Source: Bacteroidales bacterium
GTDB taxonomy: Bacteria; Bacteroidota; Bacteroidia; Bacteroidales; Muribaculaceae
Assembly (NCBI GenBank): GCA_900770215.1
Contig: CAAGJW010000098.1
Span: 1 to 46,225, forward strand
Reading direction: 5' to 3'
DNA length: 46,225 nucleotides
In this document: piece after piece, positions 40,160 through 46,225 of the stretch
Layout of the letters: the number at the start of each line of letters is the position of its first letter
Numbering within the stretch: position 1 is the stretch's first letter
Program-made: the position numbers and the translations under genes
The notes under the pieces: model-generated
Database searches by the model: none
Seen by the model: only the letters and a program-made list of their open reading frames with translations
What the model was told of the DNA's origin: nothing

Positions 40160-41021
40160 AAATCTTGATGCCGCGCGGGTGGCACTTGACCTCAACATCG
40201 CGTGGCATGTCGACAGGATCGCCGTCGATGTGCATGGGCCCCGGTTCGAAACGATGAATGCGGAATGTTGTGGCACGGTAGATGTTGACACAATGATTCA
40301 AATCAATCTTCTTAAAAAACAGGCTCAAGCCCATGATGGGCACTTCAAGCACATGAAAAGGAGAAATCACCGTCATGTCGACCTTGCCGTCCTGCATGCT
40401 TGCATGGGGCGCAATAAACCCATTGTTGCCATATTGTGCAGCATTGCCAAAGGCAATGACAAAGGCCTTCTCGGTAAAGCTGCGTCCGTCGATGTCGATA
40501 GTGTATTCCTGTGGCTTGAACTTGAGAAAATCTTCCAAAGCAGTCTTTACATAGGTTGGAAAGCCTCGCTTGCCATCGAGCTGAAAATCGTGGGCAACCT
40601 GCGCGTCGAAGCCCATGCCGCAGGTGCACATAAAGGGTACATCGTTGAGCGTGCAGTAGTCAAAAGTGTCGATCAAGTCTTGATTCACCACCTTGAGCGC
40701 ATTTTCCATCTTGAGCGGAATGTGCAAGTGCCGCGCAAGCCCGTTGCCCGAGCCACAAGGCACCACCGCAAGTGCCACATCAGAATTGATCAGTCCCGAA
40801 GCTGCACCGTTGACCGTGCCATCGCCCCCTACGGCGATCACGCCATAGCTGCCCCGGGCCACAGCTTCCTGGGCAAAACGCTTGGCATCGCCTGGCTTCT
40901 CGACACATCTCAATGCCACAGTGAAGCGGCTCTTATCGATCACTTTGTCGATGAGAGCGGGTACACCAGCCTGGTTATTAGTCCCTGATTTTGGATTAAT
41001 AATCGCAATTAACTCTTTCAT
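40128..41021 (-). CDS. Diacylglycerol kinase-family lipid kinase (DagK/YegS-like)
   Basis: A 297-residue cytoplasmic lipid kinase. The N-terminus IAIINPKSGTNN and the catalytic VGGDGTVNGAASGL (about 82-95) are diagnostic, as is PCGSGNGLARHLHIP (about 107-121). The C-terminal beta-sandwich ends with HIDGDPVDMPRDVEVKCHP. The lipid substrate (diacylglycerol, sphingosine-type or other) cannot be told from sequence. Sphingolipid-making Bacteroidetes leave both options open. Divergent from the DUF308 gene. Confidence 0.93.
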   Translation of the reverse strand: MKELIAIINPKSGTNNQAGVPALIDKVIDKSRFTVALRCVEKPGDAKRFAQEAVARGSYGVIAVGGDGTVNGAASGLINSDVALAVVPCGSGNGLARHLHIPLKMENALKVVNQDLIDTFDYCTLNDVPFMCTCGMGFDAQVAHDFQLDGKRGFPTYVKTALEDFLKFKPQEYTIDIDGRSFTEKAFVIAFGNAAQYGNNGFIAPHASMQDGKVDMTVISPFHVLEVPIMGLSLFFKKIDLNHCVNIYRATTFRIHRFEPGPMHIDGDPVDMPRDVEVKCHPRGIKIFTPGLGENNL

Positions 41022-41038
41022 ACATCATAAAATTGCTG

Positions 41039-41097
41039 CAAACTTACTAAAAAACATTGACGCACCTTCAATTTTCGATAAGAAAATACTATCTTTG
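41039..41097. promoter_or_regulatory. Divergent -7 boxes for the lipid kinase and DUF308 genes
   Basis: The minus strand has TAAGTTTG (41046-41039), 17 bp before the start at 41021. The plus strand has TATCTTTG (41090-41097), exactly 21 bp before the ATG at 41119. Both are perfect -7 boxes. Confidence 0.45.
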
Positions 41098-41118
41098 AGT
41101 GACAAAACATAATGAAAA

Positions 41119-41733
41119 ATGAAGAAAAAATCATATTCCACAGCGCTTGTCAACGCCTGCCTGCTGCTTGCCGGCATCATCTTCCTGTGCTATTTCAAAA
41201 ATGAAAACGTGCTGGCCATTGTGGCTCAAATCCTGGGCGTGGTCTTCATCATCCCGTCGCTTGTGTACTTGTGCCTTGTGGGCATCAACCACAACGATAA
41301 GCGCGACAGCACCGACCTGCTGGGCATCTTCCCTGCAGTGGGGGGACTGTGCTTTGGCATTGTGCTGCTGTTGCGCCCCGAGCTGTTCTACTCGGTCATG
41401 GGCTATGTGTTCTCGATCATACTCATTGCCTTAGGCATTTTCCACATTATCTACATGCTCATGTCGCACAGGTCGATGGTCTTGAAGACATGGTACTATG
41501 CACTGCCAGTGGCTATAACTGTGGCTGGCATACTCACCATGTTTAAATTCAACGGCAGCGACTACCGGCAGTTGCTCGTACTGCTCACCGGGATCTCGCT
41601 AATCCTTGCCGCCATCACAGCATTGCTCGAAGCGCTCGCCCAGCGCAAAGCCACGCGCCGCAATACCAACACAGGCCAAGATGCAACACAAGACACAAGT
41701 GCTGCTGCACAGAGCGGTCCCGCCAATGATTGA
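41119..41733 (+). CDS. DUF308-like multi-helix membrane protein
   Basis: A 204-residue integral membrane protein with six predicted helices in pairs (about 10-25, 30-57, 74-90, 93-117, 124-140 and 150-170), the layout of DUF308/HdeD-type proteins. The C-terminal 30 residues are hydrophilic, rich in Gln, Thr and Ala. No motif gives a specific function; some HdeD relatives are associated with acid stress. Its stop is 26 bp from the end of the convergent outer-membrane protein gene, with no hairpin between. Confidence 0.7.
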   Translation: MKKKSYSTALVNACLLLAGIIFLCYFKNENVLAIVAQILGVVFIIPSLVYLCLVGINHNDKRDSTDLLGIFPAVGGLCFGIVLLLRPELFYSVMGYVFSIILIALGIFHIIYMLMSHRSMVLKTWYYALPVAITVAGILTMFKFNGSDYRQLLVLLTGISLILAAITALLEALAQRKATRRNTNTGQDATQDTSAAAQSGPAND

Positions 41734-41759
41734 ACTGACCGAGCAAGAAGCTACCCAAT

Positions 41760-42437
41760 TCAGAACTGAAAGGCAGCACCAACCTGGATGTTGCCTTGGT
41801 GGTCGTCAACATCCTTGAACGTGCGCGTCAAGCCCAGGCTGTAGCGCACGTTGAACTGCATGTAGTCGGTGAGATAATAGGTGGCACCTGCACTCATGCC
41901 GGCGCTGAACCAATGCGTGCGACTGCCCAGGCCCAGGTCATAGTCGACGCCGTCGACGCGCACCTTGCTGTAGACATTGAAGCCTATCTCGGGGCCAGCC
42001 TCGGCGCTGAAATACTTGGCAAAACGGTAGCGCACGAGCACAGGGATCTTGATGTAGTTCTCGGTGACAATGATATCTTGATTCACATTTTCGGCCATGC
42101 CTCTGAGCTGAATATCCTTGCTCAGCAGGTGAGCCAGCGCTTGATTGATTGTGAATTTTCCACCCTCGCTGCTGAAGACCGTCTCGGTGAGGATGCTCCA
42201 GTTTCTGAATTTCTCGGCACGCGGCTTGTATTCAAGCCACAAGCCCGCCTGTCCGCCGTTGCGCATGCCGTGAGGCAACTTGCCGAAGCAGAAGTGCGGC
42301 AGGTTCATTGCCACTTTTACACCGCCTGTGAGCGTGCCGTCGAGATACTTGTGATTCACATCGAGCGAATACCTGCCCTGGGCCAGCGCTGCCAGGGCCA
42401 TAAAGAAGAAGGAAAATACAAGCGCAATTTTTTTCAT
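41760..42437 (-). CDS. Outer-membrane beta-barrel (porin family) protein
   Basis: A 225-residue protein with a signal peptide (MKKIALVFSFFFMALAALAQ). The mature part alternates polar and hydrophobic residues in strand-like blocks and ends with an aromatic residue (QVGAAFQF), as barrel proteins do. GPEIGFNVYSKV and RYSLGLTRTFKD are shared almost exactly with the next gene, marking them as paralogues. A -7 box (TAATTTTG on the minus strand, 42462-42455) lies 17 bp before the start. Function unknown. Confidence 0.85.
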   Translation of the reverse strand: MKKIALVFSFFFMALAALAQGRYSLDVNHKYLDGTLTGGVKVAMNLPHFCFGKLPHGMRNGGQAGLWLEYKPRAEKFRNWSILTETVFSSEGGKFTINQALAHLLSKDIQLRGMAENVNQDIIVTENYIKIPVLVRYRFAKYFSAEAGPEIGFNVYSKVRVDGVDYDLGLGSRTHWFSAGMSAGATYYLTDYMQFNVRYSLGLTRTFKDVDDHQGNIQVGAAFQF

Positions 42438-42454
42438 TACTGTTTAATTTGTGG

Positions 42455-42462
42455 CAAAATTA
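42455..42462 (-). promoter_or_regulatory. -7 promoter element of the 41760-42437 barrel gene
   Basis: The minus strand reads TAATTTTG, a perfect -7 box with 17 bp to the ATG. It lies beyond the terminator of the paralogous gene, indicating separate transcription. Confidence 0.4.
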
Positions 42463-42479
42463 CGAAATAAAGCCAGAAT

Positions 42480-42512
42480 AAAGAAAAATGGTGGCCAAAA
42501 TGACCACCATTG
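42480..42512 (-). terminator. Terminator of the 42577-43164 barrel gene
   Basis: An 8-bp stem (AATGGTGG/CCACCATT, 42488-42495 with 42505-42512) and 9-nt loop are followed on the minus strand by TTTCTTTTATT. Confidence 0.75.
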
Positions 42513-42576
42513 CCGTTAAATAAGAAAAATCTATTTTTTAACACTCGTTATTCATTTTTTCTATAGCATTCAAGAC

Positions 42577-43164
42577 TCAGAACTTCATGCCAAACGAAAT
42601 CTGGATGTTGCCGTTCTTGGCCTTGTTGTCGGTACTCAGCTTGTAGCCCATCACATCGATAGACTGATCCTTGTACACCTTGGTGAGGCCCATCGTGTAG
42701 CGAGCCTGGATAAAGGCGTTGCTGGTCAAGTTGTAGGTAGCACCCAGGCCGAGGCCGAAGTCGACGGTATTGGTCATGTCGCCCAGGTCGATGGCCTCCT
42801 TGTCTTTAGGAGTCACCTTGCTGTAGACGTTGAAACCCACTTGAGGACCAAAGTCGATGCTGAATGCAGGTGCAACATAGTATTTCAGCATCACAGGCAC
42901 GTTGATGTAGTTGGCATGGAAAGTGAAGTCGTCGCTCTTGCCGCCCTGTGCTGCAAAGACAACCTCGGGAGCAACCGAGAACTTGGGAGCTGCATGATAC
43001 TCCATCACGAGACCAGCCTGGTAGTTGGGTTGAATCGTGTGACTCACGTCCTCGCCCCAGTAGTTGGTGAGGTCAAAACCAACTTTGGCTCCAAATTCCA
43101 CTTGTGCGTTTGCGGCGCTCATGCCCATGATGGCAACAGCTGCCAGTAAGAAAATCTTTTTCAT
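42577..43164 (-). CDS. Outer-membrane beta-barrel (porin family) protein, paralogue
   Basis: A 195-residue protein with a signal peptide (MKKIFLLAAVAIMGMSAANA) and a predicted eight-strand barrel. GAKVGFDLTNY near the start, GPQVGFNVYSKV in the middle and a terminal aromatic (ISFGMKF) follow the PorT/OMP_b-brl pattern. It shares several blocks with the 41760-42437 product but is shorter by about 30 residues near the N-terminus. It has its own terminator. No perfect -7 box was seen upstream. Confidence 0.87.
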   Translation of the reverse strand: MKKIFLLAAVAIMGMSAANAQVEFGAKVGFDLTNYWGEDVSHTIQPNYQAGLVMEYHAAPKFSVAPEVVFAAQGGKSDDFTFHANYINVPVMLKYYVAPAFSIDFGPQVGFNVYSKVTPKDKEAIDLGDMTNTVDFGLGLGATYNLTSNAFIQARYTMGLTKVYKDQSIDVMGYKLSTDNKAKNGNIQISFGMKF

Positions 43165-43377
43165 AATTCTAATTAATTAACTGTTTATTTATTCGTTGTT
43201 TTCAATAATCATGTGCAACCCGTTGTTTTTCGAATTGCGACAATATGACCCGAAATGCACAAAATGGTTTAAAGTAAAGAATAAAAGAAAGGTGAAAAAG
43301 AACACTTCATTCCCCAAATGAGACATGCTTTCATGCCTATTATGGGTCAAACGCTCCAGAATTGCGAGGAAAAGTCA

Positions 43378-44013
43378 CTATTTCTTCCTGTTGAAAGTTT
43401 TGCAGTAGCGGCTCACTCCGCAATTCAAGCAATCGGGCTTGGAAGCCTTGCACACGTAGCGGCCATGCAACAATATCCAGTGATGCGCTTTGATTTGGTC
43501 GGCTGGCGGCAAGTGTCTTTTCAAGCCTGTCTCTACCTCAAGAGGTGTCTTGCCGGTGGCCAGGCCTATGCGGTTGGATACACGGAACACATGGGTGTCG
43601 ACAGGAATGGCAGGCTGGTTGAAGGCGGTGCCCAGCATCACATTGGCCGTCTTGCGCCCCACCCCCGGCAACTGGGTGAGTTCTTGCATGGTAGCAGGCA
43701 CCTGCCCGTGAAACTTGTCGACGAGCATGCAGGCCATGGCATACAGGTGCTGTGCCTTGCTGTTGGGATAGGACACACTCTTGATATAAGGGAATATCTC
43801 CTCCACACTCGACTGGGCCATGACCTGGGGCGTGGGGAAAGCCTTGAACAAGGCGGGGCTGATTTGGTTGATGCGTTTGTCGGTGCATTGCGCCGAGAGC
43901 ATCACAGCCATGAGCAGCTGGAATGGGTTGTCGTAATGCAACTCGGTTGTGGGCGATGGCATCTGGCTGCGCCAGTAGGCCAGGCAGCCGTCATAGCGTT
44001 CCTTTATTGTCAT
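43378..44013 (-). CDS. nth: Endonuclease III
   Basis: A 211-residue DNA glycosylase/AP lyase that removes oxidised pyrimidines. The helix-hairpin-helix LPGVGRKTANVMLG (about 113-126) carries the catalytic lysine, and VDTHVFRVSNR (about 138-148) the catalytic aspartate. The [4Fe-4S] cluster motif C-x6-C-x2-C-x5-C is complete at the C-terminus (CKASKPDCLNCGVSRYC). Everything expected is present. It follows pheS on the same strand after a strong terminator. Confidence 0.97.
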   Translation of the reverse strand: MTIKERYDGCLAYWRSQMPSPTTELHYDNPFQLLMAVMLSAQCTDKRINQISPALFKAFPTPQVMAQSSVEEIFPYIKSVSYPNSKAQHLYAMACMLVDKFHGQVPATMQELTQLPGVGRKTANVMLGTAFNQPAIPVDTHVFRVSNRIGLATGKTPLEVETGLKRHLPPADQIKAHHWILLHGRYVCKASKPDCLNCGVSRYCKTFNRKK

Positions 44014-44032
44014 AATTGGGCAAGTTTAAAAA

Positions 44033-44077
44033 GAGAATGATGCACTCCACACGCAATATTGGGGTGCATCACTTCTC
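44033..44077 (-). terminator. Terminator of pheS
   Basis: A stem of at least 15 bp with one bulge (44033-44048 with 44061-44077; core GATGCACTCC/GGGGTGCATC) and a 12-nt loop. The minus strand continues into a T-rich stretch (CTTTTT), 40 bp past the pheS stop. Confidence 0.8.
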
Positions 44078-44116
44078 CACGTTAAATGATATGAGAACAA
44101 ATTAGTTTGCTTAGCT

Positions 44117-45163
44117 TTAGTGTGCAGCCTCAAACTCATCGAGGAAGCGCACATCGTTCTCGCTGAACATGCGCAAGTCCTTGACCATGTACTTGAGGTT
44201 GGTAATGCGCTCGATACCGAGACCGAAGGCATAGCCACTGTACACGTCGGGGTCGATTCCACTGGCCTTCAATACATTGGGGTCGACCATGCCGCAACCC
44301 AGAATTTCGACCCAGCCAGTGTGCTTGCAGAAGCCGCAGCCCTTGCCGCCGCACAGCATGCACGACACATCCATCTCGGCACTGGGCTCGGTGAAGGGGA
44401 AGTAGCTGGGGCGCAAGCGTATCTTGGTGTCTTTGCCAAACAACTCCTGTGCAAAGTAGAGCAACACCTGCTTGAGGTCGGCAAAGGTCACATGCTTGTC
44501 GATGTAGAGCCCTTCGATCTGATGGAAGAAGCAGTGGGCTCGCGCTGTGATGGCCTCGTTGCGGTAGACACGGCCAGGGCAGATGATGCGGATGGGGGGC
44601 TGTTGCCGCTCCATAGTGCGCACCTGCACTGAACTTGTGTGAGAGCGCAAGATGATGTTGCGTTTCACATCGGCAGGGTCCTGATTGATGAAGAAGGTGT
44701 CCTGCATGTCGCGGGCCGGGTGATCGGCTGCAAAGTTGAGCGCACTGAACACGTGCCAGTCATCTTCGACCTCGGGCCCCTCGGAGAGAGTGAAGCCCAG
44801 GCGTGAGAAAATGTCGATGATTTCCTTGCGCACCAGCGATATGGGATGGCGCGTGCCTATCTCATCGGGCATCGCCGGACGGGTGATGTCGATCTTGTGG
44901 GCTTCTTTCTCTTTGGCCTTGAAACTGTCGCGCAAGGTGTTGATTCTGTCGGTTGCGAGGGTTTTGAGCTCGTTTAATCTCTGCCCGAATTCACGTTTTT
45001 GCTCAGGCGGAACACTGCGGAACTCGCTGAAGAGCTCGGTAATCTCGCCTTTCTTGCTCAAGTATTTGATGCGAAGGGCCTCGAGGGCCTCCTCGTTCTC
45101 GGCTTTCAAATTGCTGATTTGCCCTTTCAGGGCTTCAATTTTTTCGAGTAACATAATAAGCAT
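44117..45163 (-). CDS. pheS: Phenylalanine-tRNA ligase alpha subunit
   Basis: A 348-residue class II synthetase subunit. An N-terminal coiled coil (about 5-90) is followed by the catalytic core: motif 1 around HPISLVRKEIIDIFSRLGF, then RSHTSSVQVRTM, motif 2 in RVYRNEAITARAHCFFHQIEG, and motif 3 in GYAFGLGIERITNLKYMVKDLR. The unpaired location, away from pheT, is usual in Bacteroidetes. Start codons at 45163 and 45154 are both possible; the shorter form begins MLLEKIEALKG. A minus-strand -7 box (TAATTTTG, 45187-45180) lies upstream. Confidence 0.96.
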   Translation of the reverse strand: MLIMLLEKIEALKGQISNLKAENEEALEALRIKYLSKKGEITELFSEFRSVPPEQKREFGQRLNELKTLATDRINTLRDSFKAKEKEAHKIDITRPAMPDEIGTRHPISLVRKEIIDIFSRLGFTLSEGPEVEDDWHVFSALNFAADHPARDMQDTFFINQDPADVKRNIILRSHTSSVQVRTMERQQPPIRIICPGRVYRNEAITARAHCFFHQIEGLYIDKHVTFADLKQVLLYFAQELFGKDTKIRLRPSYFPFTEPSAEMDVSCMLCGGKGCGFCKHTGWVEILGCGMVDPNVLKASGIDPDVYSGYAFGLGIERITNLKYMVKDLRMFSENDVRFLDEFEAAH

Positions 45164-45179
45164 TTACACTATTTGCACG

Positions 45180-45187
45180 CAAAATTA
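45180..45187 (-). promoter_or_regulatory. -7 promoter element of pheS
   Basis: The minus strand reads TAATTTTG, a perfect -7 box, 16 bp before the ATG at 45163 or 25 bp before the ATG at 45154. The divergent gene at 45205 begins only 17 bp away, and any -33 would lie inside that gene. Confidence 0.4.
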
Positions 45188-45204
45188 CAAAAAATACTAC
45201 TATA

Positions 45205-45984
45205 ATGAAAACTTTTTCTAAATTTGCAGCCGCGTTACGGGCAACAATCCCGGTCGAAACAGTCAACATGTACACTCCTGTCACCATACATCACATGCAC
45301 GACATGGAACGGCTCATCACGAGCTGTGGCTTCATGCCATTTTTCAACAATGCAATTCCCGGCTTTTCGATATGGGAAAACACGCCCCAGGAGCTGCGCT
45401 TCAACGACGAAGTCGACGGCCCGTGGGAGTGGAAAGGGCCCGTGATACTCGACGGTGCTTTTGCCTATGGCAAGCTGCTGGAGGGCAAGGCCATGTATGT
45501 CACGCTCGACTGGTACAAGCATTTGGTCAACTGGCGGCGCTCTCATGCCCACCCGTCGCAGCAGGAGTTGAGGGTGCTCAACACCATAGCGCAACACGGC
45601 TCACTGCTCACCACCGAGCTGCGCAAGCTGCGTGGATACTCCAGGCCTCGTGCCAAAAGGGAAAACAACCCGCTGCTTAGAGAGTCGCAACGCCTGACGC
45701 AAAAGTTGAAGCCGCAGCCCCGCATCGAGGGGCTTGAAACCTGCCTCACACGACTACAAATGGGCACCTATCTCGTCGTTGCCGACTTTGAATATAAAAC
45801 CGACAAGACGGGCCGACGCTACGGCTGGGGCGTGGCACGCTATTGCAGGCCAGAGGATTTCTTCGGGCCCGAGGCCTTGCAGGCAGGCTGCAGCCCAGCC
45901 GAGTCGCGTGACAAAATCGCGCGCCATCTTGCCGAAAATATTCCAGGCATCGACACTCGGCAAATAGATGCCATCATAGGATAG
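45205..45984 (+). CDS. AlkZ-related protein (DNA glycosylase-like)
   Basis: A 259-residue protein resembling the short AlkZ-related group. Characteristic blocks are GFMPFFNNAIPGFSIWENTP (about 42-61), DGPWEWKGPVILDGAFAYGK (about 71-90) and YVTLDWYKHLVNWRR (about 97-111), then QELRVLNTIAQHGSLLTTELRKLRG, which looks like a winged-helix segment. AlkZ proteins unhook interstrand crosslinks or excise bulky lesions, but for this short group activity has not, to my knowledge, been shown. It is divergent from pheS with a 41-bp gap, and nth is nearby, giving a loose DNA-repair context. Confidence 0.75.
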   Translation: MKTFSKFAAALRATIPVETVNMYTPVTIHHMHDMERLITSCGFMPFFNNAIPGFSIWENTPQELRFNDEVDGPWEWKGPVILDGAFAYGKLLEGKAMYVTLDWYKHLVNWRRSHAHPSQQELRVLNTIAQHGSLLTTELRKLRGYSRPRAKRENNPLLRESQRLTQKLKPQPRIEGLETCLTRLQMGTYLVVADFEYKTDKTGRRYGWGVARYCRPEDFFGPEALQAGCSPAESRDKIARHLAENIPGIDTRQIDAIIG

Positions 45985-46225
45985 AGTGCCTTGAAAACAT
46001 CGTAATACTGCAAAAAAGCTACAAAAAAGTGTGAAAAAGAAGGCAGATTCTACCAGCAAGTGCAAAATTAGGCAATATATTTGAAGAATTCGGCGACCGG
46101 GGTTGAAAAACCGATTTTCAATCTCGCGGGAGTTTGTCACTTTGGTCGCGTAACTGTCTGAAAAAATTTTTTAATAAATTGTTGCACAGTTCATTAATTT
46201 TTGCTATCTGTGTACGTAATTGTAC
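45985..46225. other. Right-edge intergenic region with a stem-loop and possible promoter
   Basis: No coding frame is supported in this 241-bp stretch. It contains a perfect -7 box (TATATTTG, 46076-46083), a 12-bp RNA stem at 46098-46126 (TTGAAAA/TTTTCAA core with G-U-containing extension), and near the end GTTG (46181-46184), a 20-bp gap and TATCTGTG (46205-46212), one mismatch from the -7 consensus. The last could drive a gene beyond the window. Confidence 0.35.

Noticed and set aside
46063..46070. Minus-strand -7 box TAATTTTG after the AlkZ-related gene
   Set aside because: There is no minus-strand gene for it to serve before 45163, and such boxes occur by chance in AT-rich DNA.
1..46225. 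CRISPR arrays, defence systems, prophage genes and tRNA genes
   Set aside because: No direct-repeat/spacer pattern, no cas-like or phage-like protein and no cloverleaf-like intergenic sequence was seen; intergenic regions are short.

Overview
The window looks like a chromosome segment from a Bacteroidales bacterium, probably gut-associated and possibly near Muribaculaceae; the family-level guess is weak. Supporting features are an exbB-exbD-exbD-tonB operon with oversized ExbD proteins, a TonB with the Bacteroidetes GAYQLRR start, Na+-NQR plus NrfHA, the glycogen debranching enzyme / glycosyltransferase / GH57 trio, families largely confined to this phylum (a DUF4494 protein), and repeated matches to the Bacteroidetes promoter (-33 TTTG, about 20 bp, -7 TAnnTTTG).

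Layout. 1-115: the edge of an IS66-type insertion sequence. 237-3547 (minus): the energy-transducing complex for outer-membrane TonB-dependent transport. 4037-9975 (plus): nqrABCDEF, the sodium-pumping NADH:quinone oxidoreductase. 10211-14089 (plus): nrfHA, then two cytochrome c biogenesis genes (ResB/Ccs1 and CcsA), a full set for nitrite reduction to ammonium. 14262-16458: a secreted protein, a cytidylate-kinase-like protein and a zinc-ribbon membrane protein. 16579-19774: a PHP-type phosphatase, a secreted putative cysteine hydrolase, an acyl-ACP thioesterase and a YigZ-family protein. 19894-22563: a DUF4494 protein, YggS and a sugar-type MFS transporter. 22765-27714: transketolase, a strongly expressed OmpA-type protein and a MATE exporter. 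27820-29840: a DUF3737 protein overlapping a PatB/MalY-type C-S lyase. 29959-34683 (minus): the glycogen operon. 34983-41733: tilS, a thioredoxin-fold secreted protein, ybaK-aroC-CCA-transferase operon, a lipid kinase and a DUF308 membrane protein. 41760-45984: two related outer-membrane beta-barrels, nth, pheS and a small AlkZ-related protein.

NQR and NRF form one respiratory theme. NQR oxidises NADH, pumps Na+ and reduces the quinone pool; NrfH can drain quinol to NrfA, and the two adjacent biogenesis genes supply the covalent haem attachment it needs. The remainder is mostly housekeeping. I found no defence system, prophage, CRISPR array or tRNA gene. The points most worth a second look are a GH57 protein with an Asn at the expected catalytic Asp and a histone-H1-like tail, a secreted putative Cys/His/Asn hydrolase, a kinase/zinc-ribbon gene pair, and regulatory architecture: divergent -7 boxes at a nearly fixed 21-nt distance from start codons, a promoter embedded in a terminator, a probably leaderless tilS, and strong Shine-Dalgarno sites found only inside operons.
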